In this document: positions 36,555 to 45,163 of the stretch, piece after piece
How positions within the stretch are numbered: the first letter of the stretch is position 1
Layout of the letters: the number at the start of each line of letters is the position of its first letter
Notes under the pieces: model-generated
Database searches by the model: none
What the model saw: the letters and a program-made list of their open reading frames with translations, nothing else
Told to the model about the DNA's origin: nothing
Assembly: GCA_028280885.1 (NCBI GenBank)
Contig: JANQKY010000031.1
Location: 1-47,405, forward strand
Length of the DNA stretch: 47,405 bases
Source: Tepidamorphus sp.
GTDB lineage: Bacteria > Pseudomonadota > Alphaproteobacteria > Rhizobiales > Tepidamorphaceae
Direction of reading: 5' to 3'
Position numbers and translations under genes: made by a program

Positions 36555-37125
36555 CGGGGGGCTCAGATCGCCGTCGCCGTCCTCGGCCGCAGGCGAAGTG
36601 GAGAGCCGGGGGCGGGGAACTTGTGCGACGCGCGGCCGTGCCACGGGCCCTCACCCGGCCCTACGGGCTGCCCTCTCCCGCCAAGGGGGAGAGGGTGCGA
36701 GTGCATCTGAGAGGCCGTGCGGCGGACGCCGCCGTCGGCGGACAGAAAACTTCTATGCCGCACATGATGACGGTGCCATGGTGCCCGGTCCATCCAGCGC
36801 GCTCTTTCCCTCTCCCCCTTGGCGGGAGAGGGCGGCCCGAGGGCCGGGTGAGGGCGCCGCGGCCGAGCAAGGAATCCCGCACGCAGATGTGTCCCACACC
36901 CTGGCAACACCGGACCTGAACTTCGCAAAACCGAACACCAGAGGGACAAGCCCAGCAGTGACAGTGGAGGGGGAATGAATGCCTGGAGACCTCAGCCACC
37001 GCTTCCATCAGGGGAAACAGAGCTGACGACCACGGGACGGCTCTGGCCTCGCTGCGGCATAACGGCCGATAAGAGCGGACCCCGACCTCAGGAAACCGGA
37101 CGTCCGCCCCTTGTCTCCGCAGCCC
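36555..37125. other. Gene-free region dominated by a dispersed repeat
   Basis: This 571-base stretch has no supported gene. Most of it is copy B of the large dispersed repeat (36621-36966). The remaining 160 bases before the convergent YHS gene show no recognisable motif. Confidence 0.6.
36621..36966 (-). repeat. Dispersed 346-bp-class repeat, copy B (inverted relative to copy A)
   Basis: The reverse complement of 18903-19250 with the same order of landmarks. The arms are 36648-36695 and 36808-36854: each runs from CCCTCACCCGGCCC to GGGGGAGAGGG, and they are almost perfectly complementary to each other over about 47 bases, with a 112-base interior. By eye the arms are near-identical between copies and the interior about three quarters identical. 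Confidence 0.85.
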
Positions 37126-37611
37126 TCAGAGCTGATCGGCCGGCGTCGTGCGGATCTCCTGCCAGTTCATGTCGGCCTTGCTGATCGTGCCGGGTTCGTC
37201 GCTCAGGAACCGGTCATGGGCGCCCTGCGAGCTGTTGAGATAGAGCGTGCCGTCGACGATCTTGAAATGCTGCGGATCGATCGGGATCTTCTTGCCGAAG
37301 CTCGCGCCGGTCGCGCAGAAGCCGCCATAGGCCGGAGCATACTTCGCCGGGTCGGCGGCGAAGGCGTCGCGGTTGGCGGCCGACGAGAACTTCCAGGTGA
37401 CGCCGTCATACTCGGTGGTGAACTGGTCGGAGCCCTGAACCGGCTTGCCCATCGTGTGATAGGCGACCGGGTCCGTTCCGCCGATTGCCGCGCCGTTGGC
37501 GACATAGGTCGAGACCTCGTCGGCGAAGACGGGGCTGGCAAAGGCGGCGGCGACAACGAAGCCGGTCGTGATGGCAAGGCGCCGGATGGAGAATGTCGAA
37601 AGCGTGGTCAT
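37126..37611 (-). CDS. Exported YHS domain-containing protein
   Basis: A 161-residue protein with a signal peptide (about 1-29, ending in PVFA) followed by a single YHS-type domain: [38 protein letters not shown] and [14 protein letters not shown] domains occur in metal-related proteins and often bind copper or other soft metals, but the Cys spacing of metal-transporter YHS domains is only partly present here. The function is unknown. AAGGGA lies 7-8 bases before the ATG at 37611. It is divergent from gatC. Confidence 0.87.
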   Translation of the reverse strand: MTTLSTFSIRRLAITTGFVVAAAFASPVFADEVSTYVANGAAIGGTDPVAYHTMGKPVQGSDQFTTEYDGVTWKFSSAANRDAFAADPAKYAPAYGGFCATGASFGKKIPIDPQHFKIVDGTLYLNSSQGAHDRFLSDEPGTISKADMNWQEIRTTPADQL

Positions 37612-37743
37612 GATAATCGTCCCTTCTCGCGTTAGAACCTGGGAGGAAATTGGTGCGCCGCGCCCGGCCTTTCCAATCACGCCGGATCACATGGCGTCAC
37701 GGTGTCCGTTACCCGGTTTGCGCCGGCGCGAAACGGCGCCGCG

Positions 37744-37773
37744 TTGCCATTGGCGGATACCCGGTGCTATAGG
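37744..37773 (+). promoter_or_regulatory. Candidate gatC promoter
   Basis: TTGCCA (37744-37749) and TATAGG (37768-37773) are separated by 18 bases and lie 61 bases upstream of the gatC ATG. A fair match to sigma-70 consensus. Confidence 0.45.
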
Positions 37774-37834
37774 CGCGGGTAGGGGCTGTTCAGCCACCCT
37801 TCCTTTAAGATCTGAAAACGCAAGGATCGCGACC

Positions 37835-38122
37835 ATGTCGGTCGATATCGACACCGTCAAACGCATCGCCCGGCTCGCCCGCATCGCCGTCACCGAGGAC
37901 GAGGCCGAGCATCTCAAGGGCGAGCTCAACACGATCCTCGGCTGGGTCGAGCAGTTGGGCGAACTCGACGTCGCCGATGTCGAGCCGATGACCAGCGTCG
38001 TCCAGGTCGACATGAAGAAGCGCGAGGACATCGTCAGCGATGGCGGCATCGCCGATCAGATCGTCGCCAACGCGCCGGAGACCGAGGACCACTATTTCGT
38101 CGTGCCGAAGGTGGTCGAATAG
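37835..38122 (+). CDS. gatC: Asp-tRNA(Asn)/Glu-tRNA(Gln) amidotransferase subunit C
   Basis: A 95-residue subunit that stabilises GatA in the GatCAB complex, which converts Glu-tRNA(Gln) and Asp-tRNA(Asn) to the correct amidated forms. [38 protein letters not shown] and [10 protein letters not shown] are the family signature. The ATG at 37835 has AAGGA upstream. A GNAT gene and gatA follow in the same operon; gatB is not in the window. Confidence 0.95.
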   Translation: MSVDIDTVKRIARLARIAVTEDEAEHLKGELNTILGWVEQLGELDVADVEPMTSVVQVDMKKREDIVSDGGIADQIVANAPETEDHYFVVPKVVE

Positions 38123-38125
38123 GCG

Positions 38126-38596
38126 ATGTCTGCCTCGGAGATTTCGATATCCGCCGAAAGCCCGTTGCAGGACGATGTCCGCGCGCTGATCGGCGAATTG
38201 AACGAGACGCTGCTGGCGCTGTCGCCGCCCGAATACTGTTTCCACATGACAGCCGAGGAAATGGCCGGGCCGGACACCACCGTCTTCGTCGCACGGCGGG
38301 ACGGCGAGGCGGTCGGCTGCGGGGCGCTGCGCCGGCATGCCGATGGGCTCGGCGAGGTCAAGCGCATGTATACCCGGCCCGCCCACCAGGGAAACCGGAT
38401 CGGCGGGCGGATCCTCGACGAGATCCTCACGGTTGCTGGAGACGAAGGCCTCACCCGCCTGGTGCTGGAGACCGGCCATCGCCACGACGCGGCCTGGCGG
38501 GTCTACGAGCGGGCCGGCTTCAAGCGCTGCGGCGCGGTGCTCGACTATCCTGATTCCGATTATTCCATCTTCTATGAGAAGTCTCTTACCCCATGA
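38126..38596 (+). CDS. GNAT family N-acetyltransferase between gatC and gatA
   Basis: A 156-residue acetyltransferase with the acetyl-CoA motif A region [20 protein letters not shown] (Q/R-x-x-G-x-G/A type) and the C-terminal [24 protein letters not shown]. The substrate is unknown. It starts 3 bases after the gatC stop, and its stop overlaps the gatA ATG by four bases (ATGA), so it is fully embedded in the amidotransferase operon. Whether this is functional or simply positional cannot be decided from the sequence. Confidence 0.9.
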   Translation: MSASEISISAESPLQDDVRALIGELNETLLALSPPEYCFHMTAEEMAGPDTTVFVARRDGEAVGCGALRRHADGLGEVKRMYTRPAHQGNRIGGRILDEILTVAGDEGLTRLVLETGHRHDAAWRVYERAGFKRCGAVLDYPDSDYSIFYEKSLTP

Positions 38597-40080
38597 CCGA
38601 TCTCACCGCACTGACCATTGCCGAAGCGCGCGACGGCCTCGACCGCAAGGCTTTTTCCGCCGTCGAGCTGACTGATGCCTATCTGTCCGCGATGGAGGCC
38701 GGCCGCAAGCTCAACGCCTATATCGCCGAGACGCCGGACAAGGCCCGGGAAATGGCCGCCCGGTCCGATGACCGCATCGCCAGCGGCGAGGCCGGGCCGC
38801 TCGAAGGCATTCCGCTCGGCATCAAGGATCTGTTCTGCACGCAAGGCGTCCACAGCCAGGCCTGCAGCCGCGTGCTGGACGGCTTCAAGCCGACCTACGA
38901 ATCGACCATCACCGCCAATCTCTGGGCCGACGGCGCCGTCATGCTCGGCAAGCTCAACATGGACGAGTTCGCCATGGGCTCGTCGAACGAGACCTCCTGC
39001 TACGGCCCGGTGATCAATCCCTGGCGGTCCGACAGTGGCAACGCGGATCTGGTCCCCGGCGGCTCGTCAGGCGGGTCTGCCGCAGCCGTCGCCGCCTTCC
39101 TCTGCGCGGGGGCGACGGCGACCGATACCGGCGGCTCGATCCGCCAGCCCGCCGCGCTCACCGGCACCGTCGGCGTCAAGCCGACCTACGGGCGCTGCTC
39201 GCGCTGGGGCGTCGTGGCGTTTGCCTCCTCGCTCGACCAGGCCGGCCCGATCGCCCGCAGCGTCGAGGACGCGGCGATCCTGCTGAAATCCATGGCCTCG
39301 GTCGACCCCAAGGACACAACGTCGGTCGACATCGAGGTGCCGGACTACCGGGCAGCGATCGGCCGCTCGGTCAAGGGCATGAAGATCGGCATCCCGAAGG
39401 AGTACCGGATCGACGGCATGCCCGACGAGATCGAGACGATGTGGCAGCGCGGCGCGGACTGGATGCGGGAGGCCGGCGCCGAACTCGTCGAGATCTCGCT
39501 GCCGCACACCAAATACGCCCTGCCGGCCTACTATATCGTCGCACCGGCGGAGGCCTCCTCCAATCTCGCCCGTTACGACGGCGTGCGCTACGGGCTGCGG
39601 GTGGAGGGCGACGACGTCGTCGACATGTATGAGCAGTCCCGCGCCGCCGGCTTCGGCCCGGAGGTCAAGCGCCGCGTGCTGATCGGCACCTATGTGCTGT
39701 CGGCCGGCTATTACGATGCCTATTACCTCCAGGCCCAGAAGGTCCGCACGCTGATCAAGCGCGATTTCGAGACGGTCTTCGCCGACGGGATCGACGCGAT
39801 CCTGACGCCGGCGACCCCGTCGGCGGCCTTCGGCGTCGCCTCGATGGCGACCGCCTCGCCGATCGAGATGTACTTGCAGGATGTCTTCACCGTGACCGTC
39901 AACATGGCCGGCCTGCCGGGCATCTCGGTGCCGGCGGGCCTGAGCGCCGACGGCCTGCCGCTCGGCCTGCAGCTGATCGGCCGGCCCTTCGACGAGGCGA
40001 CCCTGTTCCAGGCCGGCCGGGTGATCGAACAGGCCGCCGGCAGCTTCGCGCCGAACCGGTGGTGGGGTGTCGGCGGCTGA
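38593..40080 (+). CDS. gatA: Asp-tRNA(Asn)/Glu-tRNA(Gln) amidotransferase subunit A
   Basis: A 495-residue glutaminase subunit that releases ammonia for tRNA amidation. The amidase-signature triad is intact: Lys 78 (LGIKDLFCT), Ser 158 (PGGSSGGSA) and nucleophile Ser 182 ([11 protein letters not shown]). The GatA-specific segments [11 protein letters not shown] and [11 protein letters not shown] are present, as is [11 protein letters not shown]. The ATG overlaps the stop of the GNAT gene. It is followed by 227 bases before the TPR gene, containing a perfect palindrome at 40150. Confidence 0.96.
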   Translation: MTDLTALTIAEARDGLDRKAFSAVELTDAYLSAMEAGRKLNAYIAETPDKAREMAARSDDRIASGEAGPLEGIPLGIKDLFCTQGVHSQACSRVLDGFKPTYESTITANLWADGAVMLGKLNMDEFAMGSSNETSCYGPVINPWRSDSGNADLVPGGSSGGSAAAVAAFLCAGATATDTGGSIRQPAALTGTVGVKPTYGRCSRWGVVAFASSLDQAGPIARSVEDAAILLKSMASVDPKDTTSVDIEVPDYRAAIGRSVKGMKIGIPKEYRIDGMPDEIETMWQRGADWMREAGAELVEISLPHTKYALPAYYIVAPAEASSNLARYDGVRYGLRVEGDDVVDMYEQSRAAGFGPEVKRRVLIGTYVLSAGYYDAYYLQAQKVRTLIKRDFETVFADGIDAILTPATPSAAFGVASMATASPIEMYLQDVFTVTVNMAGLPGISVPAGLSADGLPLGLQLIGRPFDEATLFQAGRVIEQAAGSFAPNRWWGVGG

Positions 40081-40149
40081 GCGTCGTCATCGCGCGACGG
40101 GCGGCGGATCAGCCTTGATATTGGCTCAATCACGGCGTAATCACGGCGC

Positions 40150-40165
40150 CCGGATGGCCATCCGG
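40150..40165. repeat. Perfect 16-bp palindrome between gatA and the TPR gene
   Basis: CCGGATGGCCATCCGG is self-complementary. Just before it AATCACGGCG occurs twice (40128-40137 and 40139-40148). A second hairpin, CCCCGCC-CA-GGCGGGG (40247-40262), lies 46 bases before the next start. None has a T-run, so they are not standard terminators. Confidence 0.5.
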
Positions 40166-40307
40166 ACAGTCAGGGGATACGAGCGGGCGATGGATCGAGG
40201 CGGTAAGCGCAATATGTTTGCGCCCGGTGGCGTCGCCCTGTAGTTTCCCCGCCCAGGCGGGGCCTCCAGCGCGGCAGTAGCAACAAGAGAGTGCGGGCAG
40301 TTATCGA

Positions 40308-41033
40308 ATGTCGGATATTTTCCGTGAAGTCGAGGAAGACGTTCGCCGGGAACAGCTGAAAAGGCTGTGGGACCGGTATGGCATCCTCGTCATCGGGGTG
40401 GCTCTGCTGATCGTGCTGGGAACGGCCGGCTATCGCGGATGGGAATGGTATTCGGCCCGCCAGGCGGCCTTCCGCGGCGCCGAGTTCTACGAGGCGATGC
40501 AGATGCAGCGCGCCGGCCAGACGGCTGAGGCCGAGGCCGCCTTCAGCGAAATCGCCGCCAGCGGCGGTGGCTTTGCCACGCTTGCCCGCCTCAGCGCGGC
40601 GGCCTCGCGGCTGGAGGCCGGCGATGCGGCCGGCGCCGTCTCGGAATATGATGCCGTTTCGAACGGCGCCGGCGTCGAGCAGGGCCTGAAGGATGTCGCG
40701 CGGATCCGCGCCGGCTACGTGCTGCTCGATGAAAACGACCGGGCCGGCGTCGAACAGCGCGTCGCGGCCCTTGCCGATGATGGCGGCCCCTGGCGCAATT
40801 CGGCCCGCGAACTGCTCGGCCTTGCCGCCTATCAGGATGGCGATCTTGAGGAGGCGACCCGCCGCTTCGACGAGATCCTCGCCGATTCCGATACGCCGCG
40901 CGACATGCGCACCCGCGCCCAGTTGATGGCGACCCTGCTTGCCGCCGAGCGCGCGCCGGCTGAACCGGACACCGCCGGCAGCGGGTCGGTCGATACCGGC
41001 GAAGACACCGGGGACGCTGCGGCCGAACAATGA
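40308..41033 (+). CDS. YfgM-like tetratricopeptide repeat membrane protein
   Basis: A 241-residue protein: a short cytosolic N-terminus (DIFREVEEDVRREQLKRLWDR), one membrane segment (about 25-43, YGILVIGVALLIVLGTAGY), then helical TPR-like repeats in the periplasm and an acidic, low-complexity C-terminus. The sequence pattern and the order TPR-bamB-der match yfgM-bamB-der of gammaproteobacteria, where YfgM is an inner-membrane partner of the PpiD chaperone and the Sec translocon. Its stop overlaps the bamB start by four bases (ATGA). Confidence 0.85.
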   Translation: MSDIFREVEEDVRREQLKRLWDRYGILVIGVALLIVLGTAGYRGWEWYSARQAAFRGAEFYEAMQMQRAGQTAEAEAAFSEIAASGGGFATLARLSAAASRLEAGDAAGAVSEYDAVSNGAGVEQGLKDVARIRAGYVLLDENDRAGVEQRVAALADDGGPWRNSARELLGLAAYQDGDLEEATRRFDEILADSDTPRDMRTRAQLMATLLAAERAPAEPDTAGSGSVDTGEDTGDAAAEQ

Positions 41034-42391
41034 CGATGGCAGCCTTTTCCAGGCGGCGCGCGGCCGCGATCCTGGTCCTGACCGCGTTCGCGGTGTCGGC
41101 GTGCAGCGAGCCGCCGTCGCTCGAGGACTTCAACTTCACCGCCAATCCCTTCGCGGAAAAGGAAAAACGCCTGCCCGGCGAGCGTCGCGACGCGATCACC
41201 CAGGCAAGCGGGCTGACGGTGAGCGAGACGGCGGCCAATTCCGCGGTGAACCTGCCGGCGCCGCGCGAGGTCGCCGATTGGGCGCAGCCCGGCGGCGTCG
41301 CCTCCAACGCACCGGGCAATGCCGCGATCAACACGGGCGCGGGAACCTGGACGGTATCGGTCGCCCGGGTCGACAGGCGCAAGGGCCGCCTGACCGCCTC
41401 GCCGATCGTCTATCGCGGCCTGGCCATCGTCATGGACCAGCGCGCCAACGTCTCGGCCTACGCGCTGAACGGCGGCGGCCGCAGCTGGTCGGTCGCCCTG
41501 AAGCCGGAAAAGGAAGATAGTCCTATCTTCAATGGCGGGGTCGCGGCCGAGGGCGGCTTCGTCATCGCCGCGACCGGCTACGGCTCGGTCACGGGCCTGA
41601 GCGCGACGGATGGCGGCGTTCTCTGGTCGATGGAGCTGGGCGCGCCGGCCCGCAGCGCGCCGACGATCGCCGACGGCAAGGCCTATGTGGTCTCTTCCGA
41701 CAACATCATCTACGCGATCTCGATCGATGACGGGTCGATCGCCTGGAGCTATTCGGGTATCGGCGCATCCGCCGGCGTCATCGGCAATGCCGCGCCGGCG
41801 GTGTCCGGCGGTCTGGTGATCGTGCCCTATTCGTCCGGCGAGATCCTCGCCTTCGACACCGAATCCGGCGAGCCGCGCTGGATCGACGCGATGACCGGCG
41901 CCAACCGCTTCACCGCCGTTTCGGGGTTGACCGACGTCGCGGCCGCGCCGGTCGTCTACGAGGGCGTCGTCTACGCGGTCAGCGTGTCGGGCCGGATGAT
42001 CGCGGTCGGCCTGCGCGACGGCGACCGCAAATGGGCCCAGAACGTCTCCAGCAGCCACACGCCCGTGGTTGACGGCAATGCCATCTTCGTCGCAACGCTT
42101 GATGGCAAGGTGGTCGGCCTCGATCGCAACGGCGGCGCCGTGCGCTGGATCACCGATCTGTCGCAGAGCATCCAGAAGAAGGCGAAGCTGCCCAACAGCC
42201 TGGCCGGGCCGATCCTGGCCGGCGGCCAGCTCTGGGTCGCCACCGCCGACGGGCGCATGATCACGCTCGATCCCTCCACCGGCGCGGTCCTGAACACCCA
42301 GACGATCGGCAATCCTGTCTATATCAGCCCGATCACGGCGGGCGGGCGCATTCTGGTGCTCGACAACGCCGGCCGGTTGACCGCATTTTAG
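41030..42391 (+). CDS. bamB: Outer membrane assembly lipoprotein BamB-like (PQQ-type beta-propeller)
   Basis: A 453-residue lipoprotein with lipobox VSAC (Cys 25) and an eight-bladed beta-propeller built of PQQ-like repeats (ALNGGGRSWSVAL, DGGVLWSMELGAP, DGSIAWSYSG, ESGEPRWIDAM, DGDRKWAQNV, NGGAVRWITDL). BamB is a scaffold subunit of the BAM complex that inserts outer-membrane proteins. Context, between the YfgM-like gene and der, is the same as in E. coli, which supports the assignment. It overlaps the upstream gene by four bases. Confidence 0.88.
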   Translation: MTMAAFSRRRAAAILVLTAFAVSACSEPPSLEDFNFTANPFAEKEKRLPGERRDAITQASGLTVSETAANSAVNLPAPREVADWAQPGGVASNAPGNAAINTGAGTWTVSVARVDRRKGRLTASPIVYRGLAIVMDQRANVSAYALNGGGRSWSVALKPEKEDSPIFNGGVAAEGGFVIAATGYGSVTGLSATDGGVLWSMELGAPARSAPTIADGKAYVVSSDNIIYAISIDDGSIAWSYSGIGASAGVIGNAAPAVSGGLVIVPYSSGEILAFDTESGEPRWIDAMTGANRFTAVSGLTDVAAAPVVYEGVVYAVSVSGRMIAVGLRDGDRKWAQNVSSSHTPVVDGNAIFVATLDGKVVGLDRNGGAVRWITDLSQSIQKKAKLPNSLAGPILAGGQLWVATADGRMITLDPSTGAVLNTQTIGNPVYISPITAGGRILVLDNAGRLTAF

Positions 42392-42436
42392 CCGGACCCC
42401 GATAGCCCGATACACTGGCGCGAAAGGACACCTTCG

Positions 42437-43816
42437 GTGGCGCGCGGCCCGAAATCTCGAAACCCGCACCCGGCACGGCCCCTGCGGGTCGCCATTGTCG
42501 GCCGGCCGAATGTCGGCAAGTCGACGCTGTTCAACCGGCTGGTCGGACGGCGGCTGGCGCTTGTCGACGACCGGCCGGGCGTGACGCGCGACCGGCGCGA
42601 GGGCGAGGCGCGGATCGGCGACCTGGCCCTGACGCTGACCGATACGGCCGGCCTTGAGGATGCCGACGACGACAGCCTCGAGGGCCGCATGCGCGCCCAG
42701 AGCGAGCAGGCGATCGCCGATGCCGATGTTATCGTGTTCCTGATCGATGCGCGCGCGGGCATCATGCCCGACGACCGGCATTTCGCCGGCCTCTTGCGCA
42801 AGTCCGGCCGTCCGGTCGTGCTGGTCGCCAACAAATGCGAGGGCGGCGCGGGCGAGGGCGGCTTCTACGACGCCTATGCGCTGGGCTTCGGCGAGCCGGT
42901 GCCGTTTTCCGCCGAACATGGCATCGGCATGGCCGACCTGATCGCAGCGCTCGAGGTGCACGCGCCCGACGAGATTGAACAGGATGCGACTGAAACACGG
43001 GAAGACGGTCCCGCCAGGATCGCTGTCGTCGGCCGTCCCAATGCCGGCAAGTCGACCCTGGTCAACCGTCTGATCGGTGAGGACCGCATGCTGACCGGGC
43101 CGGAGGCCGGGATCACCCGCGATTCGATTTCCGTCGACTGGGAATGGCGCGGCAAGCCGGTGCGGCTTGTCGATACCGCCGGGCTCCGGCGCAAGGCGCG
43201 GGTTCAGGGAAAGCTTGAAAAACTCTCCGTAAGTGATTCCCTGCGCGCTATTCGCGCCGCCGAAGTGGTCGTCCTCGTCCTCGACGAGGAGATGCCCTTC
43301 GAGAAGCAGGACCTGCAGATCGCCGACCTCGTCACCAAGGAGGCGCGCGCGCTGGTGATCGCGGTCAACAAGTGGGACCGGGTCGAGGACACGCAGGCCT
43401 GCATGGCCGAAATGCGCGAAATGGCCGACCGCCTGCTGCCGCAGGTGCGCGGCATGCCGCTGGTCGCGGTCTCGGCGCTGACGGGCCACGGCCTCGACAA
43501 GCTGATGGACGCGGTTTTCGCGATCCGCGAGCGCTGGGAGCAGCGGGTGCCGACCTCGGCGCTGAACCGCTGGTTCGCCGCGCTGATCGAGCATCACCCG
43601 CCGCCGGCGGTTGCCGGCCGCCGCATCAAGCTGCGCTACGTGACCCAGGCGACCAACCGGCCGCCGACCTTCGTTGCCTTCGGCACGCGTCCCGAAGCGC
43701 TGCCTGAATCCTACCGGCGCTACCTGCTGAACGGGTTGCGCGAGGAATTCGATCTCGTCGGCGTGCCGGTGCGCCTGCACCTGCGCAAGACGGACAACCC
43801 CTACGACAGGTCGTAG
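42437..43816 (+). CDS. der: Ribosome biogenesis GTPase Der (EngA)
   Basis: A 459-residue essential GTPase with two tandem G domains and a C-terminal KH-like domain that assists 50S subunit assembly. G1 motifs are GRPNVGKST (22-30) and GRPNAGKST (about residue 198); G3 DTAGLED and [12 protein letters not shown]4 NKCE and NKWD. The KH-like part contains [15 protein letters not shown] and [19 protein letters not shown]. The start is a GTG at 42437 giving a 17-residue extension before the first strand. It ends 6 bases before the convergent cupin gene. Confidence 0.96.
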   Translation: MARGPKSRNPHPARPLRVAIVGRPNVGKSTLFNRLVGRRLALVDDRPGVTRDRREGEARIGDLALTLTDTAGLEDADDDSLEGRMRAQSEQAIADADVIVFLIDARAGIMPDDRHFAGLLRKSGRPVVLVANKCEGGAGEGGFYDAYALGFGEPVPFSAEHGIGMADLIAALEVHAPDEIEQDATETREDGPARIAVVGRPNAGKSTLVNRLIGEDRMLTGPEAGITRDSISVDWEWRGKPVRLVDTAGLRRKARVQGKLEKLSVSDSLRAIRAAEVVVLVLDEEMPFEKQDLQIADLVTKEARALVIAVNKWDRVEDTQACMAEMREMADRLLPQVRGMPLVAVSALTGHGLDKLMDAVFAIRERWEQRVPTSALNRWFAALIEHHPPPAVAGRRIKLRYVTQATNRPPTFVAFGTRPEALPESYRRYLLNGLREEFDLVGVPVRLHLRKTDNPYDRS

Positions 43817-43822
43817 CGCCGC

Positions 43823-44275
43823 TCAGTCGTTGGCATCGGGCGGCAGGAAATCGACTTCGTGCTGCGCCGACAGTTCGACCACCCGCTCGACGTCTTCCAG
43901 ATCGTGCAGCGCGTCGAACAGGTCCTTCAGCTTGCGCGTCGGTGACACCCAGAACAGCGCACGGGCGGGCTTGTCGGACTTGTTGAAATAGCCATGCGGG
44001 ATGCCCTTGGGCATGCGCACAAGGTCGCCGGCCTTCGCCTTCGTCCAGACCCCGTCGAGCTTCAGGTCGAGTTCGCCCTCCTGGACGAGGATGAATTCGT
44101 CCTGGGTCGGGTGGACGTGAACCGGGACGAACTGGCCGGGATCGGAATTGGTCTCGAAGGCAAACGTCGTCTCGCAGATCGCCTTGGGATAGTAGGTCTG
44201 GCCGAGGATGTTCCAGACGACGCCATTATAGCCGGTGCCGTTTTCCGTGATGCCCTTTTCCAGATCGTTCGTCAT
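43823..44275 (-). CDS. Cupin domain-containing protein
   Basis: A 150-residue single-domain cupin. Motif 1 is VPVHVHPTQDEFILVQEGEL, with the His-x-His and Glu metal ligands; motif 2 is MPKGIPHGYFN, with the last His. It would bind a divalent metal in a small beta-barrel; the activity is unknown. The ATG at 44275 is preceded by GGGGGAG at a short spacing; an ATG 4 codons earlier is possible. It lies 125 bases after the SDR gene on the same strand. Confidence 0.87.
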   Translation of the reverse strand: MTNDLEKGITENGTGYNGVVWNILGQTYYPKAICETTFAFETNSDPGQFVPVHVHPTQDEFILVQEGELDLKLDGVWTKAKAGDLVRMPKGIPHGYFNKSDKPARALFWVSPTRKLKDLFDALHDLEDVERVVELSAQHEVDFLPPDAND

Positions 44276-44400
44276 CGTCTCCCCCATGGTGGGTTTGTTG
44301 TCGCTGGGTTTATTACCGCTGGGCGCAGTGTGACTGCCGCGGGGGGATTGATCAACGCCTGGCGTTGCCGAAGCCTGCGCAAATCGGACAGGGTGTGGCG

Positions 44401-45153
44401 TCAGGCGATCGGCCGTGGCGGCCCGGTTTCGAGCCAGCCGCCCGCCGCCACGGAATAGATCAGCCCGCTGTGCTGCTGGTCCGGCAGGACCAGATCGACG
44501 ACGGCCGGGGCGATATCGCTCGGCGTCGCCTTGTCGCTCAGGTCGCGGCCCGGGTAGAGCTTTTTCAGCATCTGCGTGTTGACCTGGCCGGGGCTTAAGA
44601 GATTGACCTTGATCGGCGTCTGCCCGAGTTCGGCGGCCCAACTGCGCACCAGCGCTTCGAGCCCCGCCTTGGAGGCCGAATAGGCGGCGAGATAGGGCAG
44701 GGTGTGATGTGCCAGGCCTGAGGTGACGAACACCGCGCGGCCGGCATCCGACAGGCGCAGCAGCGGGTCGAGCGAGCGGATCAGCCGCCAGTTGGCGGTC
44801 AGGTTGACGCCGATGGTCTGGTTCCAGTCCTTTTCGCGCAGGTGGCCGGCCGGCGTCATCGCGCCGCCGATGCCGGCATTGCCGATCAGGATGTCGAGCT
44901 TGCCCCAGCGCTCATGGATGGAGGCGCCGAGCCGGTCGATCGCCGCGTAATCGGTCAGGTCGACCGGCACCAGCGTCGCCGTCGAGCCAGCCTTGCGGAT
45001 CTCGTCGTCGAGGTCTTCCAGCCCGCCCACCGTCCGGGCGATCGCGATGACATGGGCGCCTTCGCGGGCAAGCGCGATCGCGGCGGCATAGCCAATGCCG
45101 CGCGAGGCGCCGGTGACGACGGCGATGCGGTTTTCCAGGCGTCTTTCGGTCAT
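44401..45153 (-). CDS. SDR family NAD(P)-dependent oxidoreductase
   Basis: A 250-residue classical short-chain dehydrogenase. The cofactor motif is TGASRGIG (14-21), with NAGIGG and the catalytic Ser (VFVTSGLAH) and YSASK Tyr-Lys pair. The substrate is unknown. The ATG at 45153, 10 bases after the purF stop, gives the family N-terminus; no good ribosome-binding site is visible, so coupling to purF is likely. cvpA-purF-SDR is a common order in Hyphomicrobiales. Confidence 0.92.
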   Translation of the reverse strand: MTERRLENRIAVVTGASRGIGYAAAIALAREGAHVIAIARTVGGLEDLDDEIRKAGSTATLVPVDLTDYAAIDRLGASIHERWGKLDILIGNAGIGGAMTPAGHLREKDWNQTIGVNLTANWRLIRSLDPLLRLSDAGRAVFVTSGLAHHTLPYLAAYSASKAGLEALVRSWAAELGQTPIKVNLLSPGQVNTQMLKKLYPGRDLSDKATPSDIAPAVVDLVLPDQQHSGLIYSVAAGGWLETGPPRPIA

Positions 45154-45163
45154 GAAGGGATTT

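Noticed and set aside
40832..43780. A 982-codon open frame on the minus strand across the TPR, bamB and der genes
   Set aside because: It is antisense to three well-conserved genes. Long antisense frames are expected at this GC content when codons end in G or C. Its translation is rich in Arg, Gly, Asp and His with no family motif.
44276..44400. Extended N-terminus for the cupin protein, up to 272 residues
   Set aside because: The upstream part runs through a repetitive, non-conserved segment and into the SDR gene in another frame. The cupin core starts near 44275 with a ribosome-binding site.
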